Assembly: GCF_042747725.1 (NCBI RefSeq) | Contig: NZ_JBHZGO010000115.1 | Coordinates: 17,799 to 81,798, forward strand | Direction of reading: 5' to 3' | Source of the DNA: FACHB-T130 sp042747725 | GTDB taxonomy: Bacteria > Cyanobacteriota > Cyanobacteriia > Cyanobacteriales > FACHB-T130 | DNA length: 64,000 nucleotides | Made by a program: the position numbers and the translations under genes | Shown here: positions 33,428 through 43,169 of the stretch, piece by piece | Layout: every line of letters begins with the position of its first letter | How positions within the stretch are numbered: the stretch's first letter is position 1 | Notes under the pieces: model-generated | What the model was told of the DNA's origin: nothing | Databases searched by the model: none | Seen by the model: the letters and a program-made list of their open reading frames with translations, nothing else

Positions 33428-34564
33428 TTATTCATCTTCCATCTTTTCTGAAAAATCCGTGTCTTGATACACTTGGTCAAGCGCCTGCTGTTGAGTACGA
33501 CGAGAAGGACGACGGTATTTTTTGGCTTCTAACCTGGGTTCGTATTGACTGTGCCCTTTACCCTTGGTTTTCATTTTCAGGGTGGCGTCGGGATCGGCTT
33601 GTTGGTTTAGGTGAGTAGAAAGAGCGATCGCATCTTTCAGAAAATCTAGATAATGCTCGTAACGTTCCCAATCCCCCCGCACCGCACAATTCGGCTCATC
33701 CCGATGCAGGCAATCACTAAATTGACATCGGGCAACGGCTAAGCGCTGCCGTGCTTCTGGGAAATAATGCACCAACTCTTCCGGAGTCGCATCCAAGTCT
33801 GGTTGGTTGAAGCCTGGGGTATCTGCAATGAATCCGCCTGTCGGTAATTCAAACAGTTCAACGTGTCGCGTAGTATGACGCCCTCGGCTGAGTTTGCCGG
33901 AAACTTCCCCGACGCGCAGATTGATACTGGGAATGAGATAGTTGACGATGCTCGATTTCCCAACGCCAGAAAGACCAGCAAAGATAGTAATTTTATGATT
34001 CAGCTGATGCTGGAATTCTTCAAGACCTGTGCCTGTGTGGACGCTGATAAATATCGGTTGGTAGCCCCACCCTTGCAAGCGATCGCGCCATTGGTTGAGT
34101 TGGTCAGTTGTCACCAAATCGCTTTTATTTAAGCAAAGGCAGACATCTAAGCCAGTAGTCTCTCCCTTTACCAGGAAACGACTCAATTGATAGGCATCCA
34201 ACGTGGGTTCTTCCAGGGCAAAAACCAGAATAATTTGCTGGGCATTTGCCACTGGAGGACGATCCAGTTCAGTTTTGCGGGGTAAAACTTCGGCGATCGC
34301 ACCCCGTCCACCTGCCCAGTCGGCTTCCTCAATCAGAACGCGATCGCCTACCATCACCTTCTGACCTATTTTTTTCAGTCTTGCCCGACGAGTACACAAC
34401 AGAAAGGGAGTTATGGGTGGGGTGTGAACTCCCAACTCCGGACTGCTGAAATCTAGCCGCACTTGGTAGAAATTCGCCTGCACAGCCAGCACCGTCCCAA
34501 TTAACTCTGAAAATTGCTCCTCCGTCTTCTCTCTCGGCGGCAGCGAAGGGGGTACAGAACTCAT
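33428..34564 (-). CDS. rsgA: Ribosome small-subunit-dependent GTPase A
   Basis: A 378-residue circularly permuted GTPase that helps 30S maturation. The OB-fold (about residues 20-95) is followed by the permuted GTPase motifs: G4 LNKSD, then G1 GLSGVGKSSIVN and G3 DTPGFNQ. A C-terminal zinc-binding segment has CQFSDCLH and NCAVR. The last 60 residues are basic (KTKGKGHSQYEPRLEAKKYR). Its ATG overlaps the TusA-like stop by four bases, so it is the last gene of the grpE-dnaK-dnaJ run. That places ribosome maturation together with chaperones. Confidence 0.92.
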   Translation of the reverse strand: MSSVPPSLPPREKTEEQFSELIGTVLAVQANFYQVRLDFSSPELGVHTPPITPFLLCTRRARLKKIGQKVMVGDRVLIEEADWAGGRGAIAEVLPRKTELDRPPVANAQQIILVFALEEPTLDAYQLSRFLVKGETTGLDVCLCLNKSDLVTTDQLNQWRDRLQGWGYQPIFISVHTGTGLEEFQHQLNHKITIFAGLSGVGKSSIVNYLIPSINLRVGEVSGKLSRGRHTTRHVELFELPTGGFIADTPGFNQPDLDATPEELVHYFPEARQRLAVARCQFSDCLHRDEPNCAVRGDWERYEHYLDFLKDAIALSTHLNQQADPDATLKMKTKGKGHSQYEPRLEAKKYRRPSRRTQQQALDQVYQDTDFSEKMEDE

Positions 34565-34839
34565 AGGGAAGCTGGACGCCGCACCCTCAGGGCAAAAAAG
34601 CCTGTGCGGTCTTCAGACGCAATGAATCGCGTCTCTACAATTGTGTAGCCTGCCATCGCTAAACTATCAGGAACCTGCTCAATTGGCTCACCCGGATCTA
34701 GCCACACTTCTAATAAGGTGCCGGGTGCCATTTGTTCCAGGCGGAGTTTAGTCCGAACGAAGTTAATCGGGCAAGGCGTCCCCCGCAAGTCCAGCTGAGC
34801 GTCCGGCACATCCGTTGCAGTCGCTGGATTGTTTATCAC
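34561..34839 (-). CDS. tusA: TusA-family sulfur-carrier protein
   Basis: A 92-residue TusA/SirA/YedF-like protein. The defining motif is LDLRGTPCPINFVRTKL, with Cys23 as the persulfide carrier, followed by GTLLEVWLDPGEPIEQVP. Members relay sulfur to tRNA thiolation or cofactor assembly. Both ends overlap neighbours by four bases (ATGA with dnaJ upstream and rsgA downstream), so translation is coupled. Gene order dnaJ-tusA-rsgA suggests a stress/translation-linked unit. The symbol is given for the family; its true role could be that of a paralogue. Confidence 0.85.
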   Translation of the reverse strand: MINNPATATDVPDAQLDLRGTPCPINFVRTKLRLEQMAPGTLLEVWLDPGEPIEQVPDSLAMAGYTIVETRFIASEDRTGFFALRVRRPASL

Positions 34840-35960
34840 TTGAACAATCCTCCCAAAAATCCTTCTAAACCGCCTTTCCCAGTGCGATCGCCTTTGATTT
34901 TAGCCAACTTCTCTAGCAGTTCCCGTTCTTCAGCCGTAATCCGATTGGGAATATCAATTCCTACATTAATCAGGTGATCGCCCCGGCTGACTGGGTTCCC
35001 TAGTTTGGGTACGCCATGATTTTCTAGCGTCAGCACCGTATTCGGTTGCGTTCCCGCCGGAATTGTTAACTCTACCGGCCCATCAACTGTATTCACTTCC
35101 AGACGGCATCCTAAGATCGCCTGCAAGTAGCTAATCTTAATCTCTGACAGGACGTTAATCCCATCCCGCTGAAACTCTGCGTCTTCCTCGACAAACAAAT
35201 AGACGTACAAATCTCCCGGAGGGCCACCGCGCAGACCGGCGTCTCCTTCTTTAGAAACGCGCAGGCGGGTTCCATTGTCTACCCCTGGAGGGATAGTAAT
35301 TTTAAGCTTTTTCGTCTCCTGTTTGCGACCGACGCCTCCGCAAGTTTCACACTTGTCCTCAATTACCTGCCCTTCACCGTTACAGGTGGGACAGACTGAG
35401 ACTTGGGTAAAGCTACCAAACGGAGTCCGTGTCGCGCGACGCACTTGACCGGAACCACTGCAAGTCGGACAGGCTCGCGGTCGCGTTCCCGGCTTGGCAC
35501 CCGCACCGTTGCAGGTAGCACAGGTTTCTAGATGGGGAATCCTGATTTCTTTTTCGCCCCCAAACACGGCTTCCCGAAATTCCAACTTTAAATCTAACCG
35601 CAGGTCGTCACCGCGAACCGGGCCGCTACGTCGGCGAGCAGCAGTTTGACCCACGCCACCCCCAAACCCACTGAAGAAGCTTTCAAAAATATCGGCAAAG
35701 TTCCCGATATCGCCTAAGTCTGGGCCAGCTCCGACACCAGAAGCCACCCCGGCTTCCCCATAGCGATCGTAGCGAGTCCGGGTTTCTGGTTCCGAAAGGA
35801 CTTCGTAGGCGCGATTAATTTCTTTGAAGCGTTCTTCCGCCCCTGGCTCTTTATTGACATCCGGGTGATATTTCCGGGCCAGACGGCGATAGGCACGCTT
35901 CATTTCCTCTTTGTCTGAGTCACGGGAGACCCCGAGAATTTCATAGTAGTCGCGGGCCAT
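34836..35960 (-). CDS. dnaJ: Chaperone DnaJ
   Basis: A 374-residue class A J-protein, co-chaperone of DnaK. The J domain (residues 1-70) has YHPDVNKEPG with the HPD motif. A Gly-rich region with FFSGFGGGVGQ follows. The zinc domain has four CxxCxGxG repeats: CATCNGAG, CPTCSGSG, CPTCNGEG and CETCGGVG. The C-terminal substrate domain runs to the end (LKGFLGGLFK-like tail, here LEGFLGGLFK). Complete and typical. It lies 101 bases after dnaK, with an AT-rich inverted repeat (about 36003-36058) between them that may cause partial termination or processing. Confidence 0.95.
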   Translation of the reverse strand: MARDYYEILGVSRDSDKEEMKRAYRRLARKYHPDVNKEPGAEERFKEINRAYEVLSEPETRTRYDRYGEAGVASGVGAGPDLGDIGNFADIFESFFSGFGGGVGQTAARRRSGPVRGDDLRLDLKLEFREAVFGGEKEIRIPHLETCATCNGAGAKPGTRPRACPTCSGSGQVRRATRTPFGSFTQVSVCPTCNGEGQVIEDKCETCGGVGRKQETKKLKITIPPGVDNGTRLRVSKEGDAGLRGGPPGDLYVYLFVEEDAEFQRDGINVLSEIKISYLQAILGCRLEVNTVDGPVELTIPAGTQPNTVLTLENHGVPKLGNPVSRGDHLINVGIDIPNRITAEERELLEKLAKIKGDRTGKGGLEGFLGGLFK

Positions 35961-36002
35961 AGAACACTGCTTCTTTAGGGGTTAAGGGTTAGGAGAAATG
36001 AA

Positions 36003-36058
36003 AAATTAAAAATTTAGAGATTCTTCAATTTTTCATTTTTAATTATTCATTTTTAATT
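36003..36058. repeat. AT-rich inverted repeat between dnaK and dnaJ
   Basis: AAAAATTAAAAATT and TTCAATTTTTCATTTTTAAT pair across a short loop. Similar text follows glgP (53977-54029). It may act as a transcript-processing or attenuating hairpin. Confidence 0.5.
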
Positions 36059-36061
36059 GAT

Positions 36062-38017
36062 TTAGTCAACTGGCTCGTAGTCAGCCTGAACGGTATTATC
36101 GTCATCAAACTTAAAGTCGTCGTCATCGGGTGTGGAGTCAGGCTCACTAAACTCTTGGGATATGCCACTTTCCAGGCTTTCGTAATCATCCTGTGACTCC
36201 CGTCCGCTGGCTTGCTGGTACACGGCGGCACCAATCGCAAACAGTGTCTGTTGAAAATCGTCAATCTGTTGTTTGATCTCCTCAACACTGATTGAGGGGT
36301 TAGCCAGCGCCGCTCGCACCGCTATAGCCTTCTTATTTGCCTGCGTCTTGAGATCCTCGCCAACCTGAGCCCCGTTGTCATTCAACGTTGATTCATAGCT
36401 GTAGAACAAGCTATCAGCTTGATTTTTCAGCTCCACTACTTGTATCCGACGCCGGTCTTCTTCGGCATAGGTTTCAGCTTCGTGCCGCATCCGTTCGACT
36501 TCGCTGGCATTCAAGCCGCCGGTATTGCTAATCCGGATACTCTGCTCTCTCCCAGTGCCTTTGTCTTGAGCCAATACTTTGAGAATTCCATCAACGCCGA
36601 TTTCAAAGGACACTTCAATTTGAGGGACGCCTCTGGGAGCGGGGGGAATTCCTGCTAGTAGGAATTTGCCAAGACTTTTGTTGTCTTTCGCCATCGCCCG
36701 CTCACCCTGCAAGACGTGAATTTCCACGCTTGTTTGTCCGTCAGTGGCGGTGGAAAAAACTTGAGATTTCGTGGTGGGAATTGTGGTGTTGCGCTCAATA
36801 ATTTTTGTGAACACTTCTCCCAAGGTTTCAATGCCCAAGCTCAGGGGAGCAACATCCAATAGCAGCAGATCCTCGACTTCGCCGCTTAAGACGCCACCTT
36901 GGATCGCCGCTCCCAGCGCCACTGCTTCATCCGGGTTGATCGACCGATCGGGTGCTTTACCGCCAAAAAACTTCTTAATCGCATCTTGAACGGCAGGAAT
37001 TCGGGTTGAACCTCCTACCAGGATAATCCGGTCAATCTCATTGGTCGTCAAACCGCTGTCTTTGATCGCCTGAGCCACTGGCTCAATGGTACCTTCCACC
37101 AACTGGTTGACGAGTTCTTCAAACTGGGCACGGGAAAGTTCCATCTCCAAATGTTTAGGTCCGGTTTCATCGGCGGTGATGAATGGCAAATTGATGGAGG
37201 TGCTGCCCATGTTGGAAAGTTCTATTTTGGCTTTCTCCGCTGCCTCCCGCAGCCGCTGGAGAGCCATTTTGTCGGTTCCCAGGTCGATGGAATCTTGCTG
37301 TTTGAAGTTTTCGATCATCCAGCGGACAATGCTGTTGTCAAAGTCATCTCCGCCTAGGTGGTTGTTTCCAGAGGTAGCTTTGACTTCAAAAACGCCGTCA
37401 CCCAATTGGAGTACGGAAACGTCGAAGGTGCCGCCGCCTAAGTCAAACACCAGAATGCACTGCTCTTCATCTTGTTTATCCAAGCCGTAGGCAAGAGCGG
37501 CTGCCGTGGGTTCGTTGATGATCCGTAAAACTTCCAGTCCGGCAATGGTACCGGCGTCTTTTGTCGCCTGCCGTTGGGCGTCTGTGAAGTAGGCAGGTAC
37601 GGTGATTACTGCCTGGTCTACCTGTTCGCCGAGAAAGTTTTCTGCATCCTGCTTTAGCTTTTGCAGGATCATCGCTGAGATTTCTTGGGGGGTGTAGTTG
37701 CGTCCCCGAATTTGGACATCGACGGTATCATCGCGACCTTTGATACAGGTGTAGGGCACGCGCGATCGCTCTATTTCGGTGTCATCCCAGCGGCGACCGA
37801 TAAAGCGTTTAATGCTGTAAACCGTATTTTCGGCATTGGTGACAGCTTGCCGTTTCGCCAGTTGACCGACCAAGCGATCGCCTCCCTTGCCAAATCCCAC
37901 GATACTTGGGGTCGTTCTCCCGCCTTCTGTGTTAGAGATGACAATGGGTTGACCCCCCTCTAAAACAGCCACGCAACTATTGGTCGTGCCCAAGTCGATG
38001 CCAATGACTTTTCCCAT
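36062..38017 (-). CDS. dnaK: Molecular chaperone DnaK (Hsp70)
   Basis: A 651-residue Hsp70. Start chosen at 38017 (MGKVIGIDLGTTNSCVAVLE); 27 codons upstream of it (from 38098) are not conserved. ATPase motifs: phosphate 1 IGIDLGTTNS, phosphate 2 LVFDLGGGTFDVSVL, adenosine VGGSTRIPAVQ. The substrate domain follows from about residue 395 (LLLLDVAPLSLGIET). The C-terminus is acidic and shorter on Gly than in enteric DnaK (DSTPDDDDFKFDDDN), the form seen in cyanobacterial DnaK2. It is the middle gene of grpE-dnaK-dnaJ. No CIRCE element is visible upstream of the operon. Confidence 0.96.
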   Translation of the reverse strand: MGKVIGIDLGTTNSCVAVLEGGQPIVISNTEGGRTTPSIVGFGKGGDRLVGQLAKRQAVTNAENTVYSIKRFIGRRWDDTEIERSRVPYTCIKGRDDTVDVQIRGRNYTPQEISAMILQKLKQDAENFLGEQVDQAVITVPAYFTDAQRQATKDAGTIAGLEVLRIINEPTAAALAYGLDKQDEEQCILVFDLGGGTFDVSVLQLGDGVFEVKATSGNNHLGGDDFDNSIVRWMIENFKQQDSIDLGTDKMALQRLREAAEKAKIELSNMGSTSINLPFITADETGPKHLEMELSRAQFEELVNQLVEGTIEPVAQAIKDSGLTTNEIDRIILVGGSTRIPAVQDAIKKFFGGKAPDRSINPDEAVALGAAIQGGVLSGEVEDLLLLDVAPLSLGIETLGEVFTKIIERNTTIPTTKSQVFSTATDGQTSVEIHVLQGERAMAKDNKSLGKFLLAGIPPAPRGVPQIEVSFEIGVDGILKVLAQDKGTGREQSIRISNTGGLNASEVERMRHEAETYAEEDRRRIQVVELKNQADSLFYSYESTLNDNGAQVGEDLKTQANKKAIAVRAALANPSISVEEIKQQIDDFQQTLFAIGAAVYQQASGRESQDDYESLESGISQEFSEPDSTPDDDDFKFDDDNTVQADYEPVD

Positions 38018-38162
38018 AGCTAGCTGTAGTAAAGGTGTGCAGGATTTGTTGAGTAGCCGTTGAATTGTTTGCCTGGTATGGTTCGGACCAGGCACCAAAT
38101 TTCCATCAACTTGATTGTAATTTCTGACGCCTCCAACCGTCGATGCAGTGCGTCAAACTCCA

Positions 38163-38942
38163 TTAACTTTCGCCAGAAAGCGGATGACCTTCCTCTGAGG
38201 GTACCACGGGCTCCATAGCCGCAGCAACTTTGACTAGGGCGTGGCGCAAGACGCGATCGCCCAAGAAATAGCCCCGCACTAGCTGTTCGCTCACGGTGCC
38301 TTCTGGATACTCATTCGTTGGCTCCCGCATTACGGCTTCGTGGAGATTGGGATCGAATTCTTGACCCTCCGGACGCATGGGAGATACTCCAATGCGCTTG
38401 AGAGCGTCCGCCAGCTGTTTGTAGACACTCTGGTAGCTTTTGTGGATGCTCCATTCGCTATCAGTTTGCGGCTTGATCTGCGATCGCGCCCGCTCAAAAT
38501 TATCCACTACGGGCAGTAACTCAGTAATGGTGGCGCACTTGATCTGCACCTCCGAGTCTTCCTTCTCTTTGAGAGTCCGCTTGCGGAAATTTTCAAAATC
38601 TGCGGCTATCCTCATGTACTGAGTTTTGAAAGAATCACACTGTTGCGTGCGTTCTTCCACTTGCGCTTTTAAAGCCTCCACTTCCCGCGTCAATGCTTCT
38701 ATAGCCGCTGAGTTGCTGGCTGCTTCTGCGTTACTTTCTTCTCCTCCGATTGCTCTGGATGTTGCAGCGGCTTCTGATACCGCATCAGTTTGGCTTGTTC
38801 CATACACTGACGCATCAGATGAAGGTTCTCCATTCACGGTTCCCGTTTCCGATAATGGTTCATCCCCCATTCCCTGTGCCACCGCCTGGTCATCAACCAT
38901 TGGAGGTAAAGTATTGTCTTGCTGATTTTCTTCCTCGTTCAT
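38163..38942 (-). CDS. grpE: Nucleotide exchange factor GrpE
   Basis: A 259-residue GrpE. A long, low-complexity N-terminal region (residues 1-85, rich in Ala, Ser, Glu) precedes the coiled coil (IEALTREVEALKAQVEERTQQ). The core contains MRIAADFENFRKRTLKEKED, then VVDNFERARSQIK. The beta domain ends in VRGYFLGDRVLRHALVKVA. It releases ADP from DnaK. First gene of a minus-strand run to rsgA, so its promoter must lie in the 38943-39770 spacer. GrpE also acts as a thermosensor in other bacteria. Confidence 0.95.
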   Translation of the reverse strand: MNEEENQQDNTLPPMVDDQAVAQGMGDEPLSETGTVNGEPSSDASVYGTSQTDAVSEAAATSRAIGGEESNAEAASNSAAIEALTREVEALKAQVEERTQQCDSFKTQYMRIAADFENFRKRTLKEKEDSEVQIKCATITELLPVVDNFERARSQIKPQTDSEWSIHKSYQSVYKQLADALKRIGVSPMRPEGQEFDPNLHEAVMREPTNEYPEGTVSEQLVRGYFLGDRVLRHALVKVAAAMEPVVPSEEGHPLSGES

Positions 38943-39771
38943 TGGGCTCTCATCCCAGTTAAGAGACTGCTCGCGCTCATTTTATTGGTAGTCCTGTCTA
39001 TGTCGCCAGTACCACCTCCCCTTCTGTATCAGGTTGGTGTCTCACCGCTCCCTAACTTAGGGATGGAGAGAACAGGCGCATCGCCACAAAACTTTCCCCT
39101 TTTTAGAATCATAGTGTGCCCAGGCATCCTGCCAATACTATTTACGGCTTTTAGCTTAATTTTATAACCAGGCTTGGGTGGGAAAACCGTATAAACACGC
39201 CAACCCTACATTGTGCCAAGCTATGCCATCTGCTAGCATTTGCACAAAATTTTCTTTATAGAAGCGATTGCCTACTTTCAGATTGTAACGTCATCTTCAC
39301 GAATTTCCGGACACCCCTTGAGCGAGTGGGCGTGCCAGACACCAGAATCCAGACACTAGACTATATATGAATCGCAAAATAAATTAAGACAATCCTGCGC
39401 CTAAGACTTGCTTAAGGCTATTATCGTGAATGTTCCATACCATGTTCAGCCTTACACGCTCTTTGTCATTAACCAAGTCATGCCAGAGTCTTCCAATGCT
39501 CCGGCAGGTCTTACATCTTATAAACTTACAGCATCGTTGTACGGATATTACTGCTTGCGGCTAGTGAGGAGCAACATTGGCCAGTAGCGTCAGCTTTGCC
39601 CCCAAATGCGCCGCAACGACTCAGAATAAATGATGAAACGGTTTGGGGATACGGCGGGGGTGCCAGCCCAAGTCGGTTGTCTAAACCGTAAAAATTTGGT
39701 TTTTGGCTGAAGATAGCAATTTTGACTCATGGTTTTGGGAACAATTTGTAAAGAGGTATTCTCACGGATCT
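38943..39771. other. Long spacer between divergent grpE and pilB operons
   Basis: About 830 bases that must hold two promoters. A short TCCCTAA-c-TTAGGGA palindrome lies at about 39049-39063. Near 39630, AAACGGTTT and TAAACCGT arms could form a leader hairpin before pilB. No CIRCE site, riboswitch or small gene is recognised. Confidence 0.45.
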
Positions 39772-41763
39772 ATGACTCAATCCTCACCACGAAATCGCGC
39801 CCTTGCTGTCCGCAATGAGTTTTCGCCCTTCGGCAACCAGCTGATTCAGGCAGGCTATGTTGACACCGACCAAATGCGGCAGGCTATGGTCGAAAGCCGC
39901 AAGTCTGGTAGACCCTTAACCGAGGTTCTAGAAACGATTACTGGGCGATCGCTTCCTCCAGATTTGCTACGTCAGTATAAAAAACAACAGCTTTTTGAAC
40001 TCAAAATTCTTTACGGAGTTGAATCTCTAGATCCGGAAATCAGCCAAATTCCCACTCCTCAAATTGGGTCTTTGATTGAAACCCTGATTCCGATTGATAT
40101 CTGTAGTCGCTATAAACTGGTACCCTTAACGAAAAATGACACCCAGCCCCCTTCGGTGCTGGTGGCAATGGTCGATCCGGATAATTTAGCGGCTCAAGAC
40201 GATCTCAACCGCATCTTGCGACCCCAGGGCATCGCCTTGCAGCGAATGGTGATCACTCTGGAAGACTGTTTGAATCTGATTAACCAATACAAAGATGAGC
40301 AAACAAGGAAAGAGGAAGTAGCGCGAATCCAAAAGTCTGTAGATGTCTCAGACGTTCTGGATAATTTGAACGACTTAGGAGATGCGCCTCCGGAAGTTGA
40401 AGATGACCTGAATGTAGCGGATGCACAGGGCGCTCCCGTCATCAACCTGGTCAATAGAATCCTCCTCAAGGGGCTGCAAGAGAATGTTTCAGACATTCAT
40501 ATTGAACCCCAAGAAGAATTCTTGCGCGTTCGCTTTCGCAAGGATGGGGTGCTACAACAAGCCTTCGAGCCGTTCCCGAAAAAAATCATCCCAGCCGTCA
40601 CAGCTCGCTTCAAAATCATGGCTGAGCTAGACATTGCCGAGCGGCGGATGCCTCAAGATGGGAAGATACGGCGGGTGTTTGAAGGGCGCAAGGTTGACTT
40701 TCGGGTGAATACCTTACCCAGCCGCTACGGCGAAAAGGTGGTGTTGCGAATTCTCGATAACTCTGCCACCCAGCTAGGTTTGGACAAGTTAATTTCCGAT
40801 GCAGAATCGCTAGCAATTGTCAGAGAAATGGCAAGCCGTCCCTTTGGCTTGATTTTGGTAACTGGCCCAACCGGGTCTGGTAAATCTACCACCTTATACT
40901 CGGTGCTGTCAGAACGGAACGATCCGGGGATTAATATCAGTACGGCAGAAGATCCGATTGAGTATGCCTTACCTGGGATTACTCAGGTGCAGGTGATTCG
41001 AGAGAAGGGGATGGATTTTTCCTCGATCTTAAGAGCCTTCATGCGCCAAGACCCGGATGTGATTCTGGTGGGTGAAACGCGGGACAAAGAAACGGCAAAA
41101 ACCGCAATTGAAGCAGCACTAACCGGACACTTGGTGCTGACAACCCTGCACACCAACGATGCCGCTGGTGCGATCGCCCGTTTAGACGAAATGGGCATTG
41201 AGCCATTTATGGTATCGGGTTCGCTGATTGGCGTCCTGGCGCAACGCTTGATGCGGCGTGTTTGTACCGATTGTCGCCTTTCCTATCCACCCACTTCACA
41301 AGAACTCGCTCGATTTGGTTTATCGGTTTCTGGAGACGGGGATATTACCTTCTACAAAGCCAATACTTTACAACCCGATGAAGCGAAAGAAGCCAAAAGC
41401 AGAAATGCTCTGTGCCAAAAATGTAATGGCATTGGCTATAAGGGACGTGTGGGTGTTTATGAGGTCATGCGCGTGACCGAACGGTTGCAAGGTTTAATCA
41501 GCCAAGGTGCCCCCACCGAGCGCATTAAAGAAGCAGCCGTGGAAGAAGGGATGAAGACATTGCTGGCCTACAGCTTAGACCTGGTACGCCAAGGTTATAC
41601 CACTCTCGAAGAAGTAGAACGGGTGACATTTACAGATTCTGGTCTAGAGGCAGAACTCAAAGCCAAGCGCAAGAGCGGTCTAGAATGTCTAACTTGCACT
41701 GCTGAGTTAAAACCAGAGTGGCTAGATTGTCCTTACTGCATGACGCCTCGCTTTTCCGAATAA
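39772..41763 (+). CDS. pilB: Type IV pilus assembly ATPase PilB
   Basis: A 663-residue GspE/PilB ATPase powering pilus extension. MshE-type N-terminal domain (FGNQLIQAGYVDTDQMRQA), then the catalytic domain with Walker A GPTGSGKSTT, Asp box DPIEYALPG, Walker B DVILVGETRD and His box THTNDA-like LHTNDAAGA. A CTDC and CQKC zinc site follows. ATG at 39772 fits cyanobacterial PilB starts; a TTG 23 codons upstream is less likely. The last 25 residues add a CLTC...CPYC zinc-ribbon tail. First gene of pilB-pilT-pilC. Confidence 0.95.
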   Translation: MTQSSPRNRALAVRNEFSPFGNQLIQAGYVDTDQMRQAMVESRKSGRPLTEVLETITGRSLPPDLLRQYKKQQLFELKILYGVESLDPEISQIPTPQIGSLIETLIPIDICSRYKLVPLTKNDTQPPSVLVAMVDPDNLAAQDDLNRILRPQGIALQRMVITLEDCLNLINQYKDEQTRKEEVARIQKSVDVSDVLDNLNDLGDAPPEVEDDLNVADAQGAPVINLVNRILLKGLQENVSDIHIEPQEEFLRVRFRKDGVLQQAFEPFPKKIIPAVTARFKIMAELDIAERRMPQDGKIRRVFEGRKVDFRVNTLPSRYGEKVVLRILDNSATQLGLDKLISDAESLAIVREMASRPFGLILVTGPTGSGKSTTLYSVLSERNDPGINISTAEDPIEYALPGITQVQVIREKGMDFSSILRAFMRQDPDVILVGETRDKETAKTAIEAALTGHLVLTTLHTNDAAGAIARLDEMGIEPFMVSGSLIGVLAQRLMRRVCTDCRLSYPPTSQELARFGLSVSGDGDITFYKANTLQPDEAKEAKSRNALCQKCNGIGYKGRVGVYEVMRVTERLQGLISQGAPTERIKEAAVEEGMKTLLAYSLDLVRQGYTTLEEVERVTFTDSGLEAELKAKRKSGLECLTCTAELKPEWLDCPYCMTPRFSE

Positions 41764-41873
41764 ATGTCAATCGTCATATCGCTAATGGCGAATGGCACGT
41801 CCCCTAAGCTACGCCCTTAGTCAAGGAAAAATTAGCAACTGAGAAATCAAGAATCACCCCAGGAGACAGCCTC

Positions 41874-42980
41874 ATGGAATTAATGATTGAAGACTTGATG
41901 GAGCAACTCATTGAAATGGGCGGCTCAGATATGCACATTCAAGCAGGAGCGCCGGTTTACTTCCGCATCAGCGGGAAACTCAACCCCATCGGTGACGAAC
42001 CGCTTCCTCCCCAGGAGTGTCAGAAACTCATCTTCAGTATGCTGAACAATACGCAGCGTAAGGAATTAGAGCAAAACTGGGAACTAGACTGCTCTTATGG
42101 AGTTAAGGGATTGGCTCGCTTCCGCGTCAATGTGTACAAAGAGCGGGGTTACTATGCGGCGTGCTTAAGAGCGTTGTCTTCTAAAATTCCGAACTTTGAC
42201 CAGTTGGGTCTGCCAGATGTCGTGCGGGAATTGACTCACAGACCGAGAGGAATGGTGTTGGTGACTGGACAAACGGGTTCTGGTAAAACTACCACCCTTG
42301 CTGCCATGCTCGACTTGATCAACCGGACGCGGGCAGAACACATTCTAACGGTGGAAGACCCGATTGAATATGTTTACCCGAACATCAAGAGCTTGTTTCA
42401 CCAGCGTCAAAAAGGCGAAGATACCAAGAGCTTTGCAAATGCCTTGAGAGCCGCGCTCCGGGAAGACCCGGATATTATCCTGGTGGGGGAAATGCGCGAC
42501 CTGGAAACGATTGGTCTGGCGGTGTCAGCGGCTGAAACTGGTCACTTGGTGTTCGGCACCCTGCACACCAGCTCCGCAGCAGGCACTATCGACCGGATCT
42601 TGGACGTGTTCCCCCCAGAGCAACAGCCCCAAATCCGCGCTCAGTTGTCTGGTTCGTTATTGGCAGTTTTCAGCCAATGCTTGGTGCCCAAACACAACCC
42701 GAAACCCGGTGAATATGGTCGGGTGATGGCTCAGGAAATCATGCTGGTAACGCCAGCGATCGCTAACTTGGTTCGAGAAGGAAAATCTGCTCAAATTTAC
42801 TCTGCTATCCAGACTGGAGCAAAATTGGGAATGCAGACGATGGAACAGTCTCTAGCTGGCTATGTCAAAGCTGGCTCCATCTCCTTTGAGGCGGCGATGA
42901 GCAAATCATCTAGACCTGAAGAATTACAGCGTATCCTGGGAACATCGCCAGCGACGGGGGCAAAAGCTGGCGCTCGGTAG
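41874..42980 (+). CDS. pilT: Type IV pilus retraction ATPase PilT
   Basis: A 368-residue PilT. N-terminal PAS-like region with MGGSDMHIQAG and VYFRISGKL. Walker A is GQTGSGKTTTLAAM, Asp box VEDPIEYVYP, Walker B ILVGEMRDLET and His box GTLHTSSAA. The C-terminal AIRNLIRE-type motif appears as AIANLVREGKSAQ. It drives pilus retraction for twitching motility, phototaxis and DNA uptake. It lies 110 bases after pilB and 190 before pilC, the usual cyanobacterial order. The insertion of repeats seen elsewhere is absent. Confidence 0.96.
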   Translation: MELMIEDLMEQLIEMGGSDMHIQAGAPVYFRISGKLNPIGDEPLPPQECQKLIFSMLNNTQRKELEQNWELDCSYGVKGLARFRVNVYKERGYYAACLRALSSKIPNFDQLGLPDVVRELTHRPRGMVLVTGQTGSGKTTTLAAMLDLINRTRAEHILTVEDPIEYVYPNIKSLFHQRQKGEDTKSFANALRAALREDPDIILVGEMRDLETIGLAVSAAETGHLVFGTLHTSSAAGTIDRILDVFPPEQQPQIRAQLSGSLLAVFSQCLVPKHNPKPGEYGRVMAQEIMLVTPAIANLVREGKSAQIYSAIQTGAKLGMQTMEQSLAGYVKAGSISFEAAMSKSSRPEELQRILGTSPATGAKAGAR

Positions 42981-43169
42981 GTTCGAGGCGGTGTAAAACC
43001 TATTGCACTAAGCTTGTGTGATGCCGGTTGACAGACCGAAACATATTCGGTCTGTCTGGACTACCTGGCAGCGCTCAGCAGAAATTGTCAAAAACCTCCC
43101 CGGAAGACACCCTCCAATTACAAAAAATTTCCTTTGAAAAGCCATTCTTCTTCTTTCATTTAGAGGTGA

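Noticed and set aside
37086..37490. Long open frame antisense to dnaK
   Set aside because: It is a shadow of the highly conserved dnaK coding sequence and has no domain of its own.
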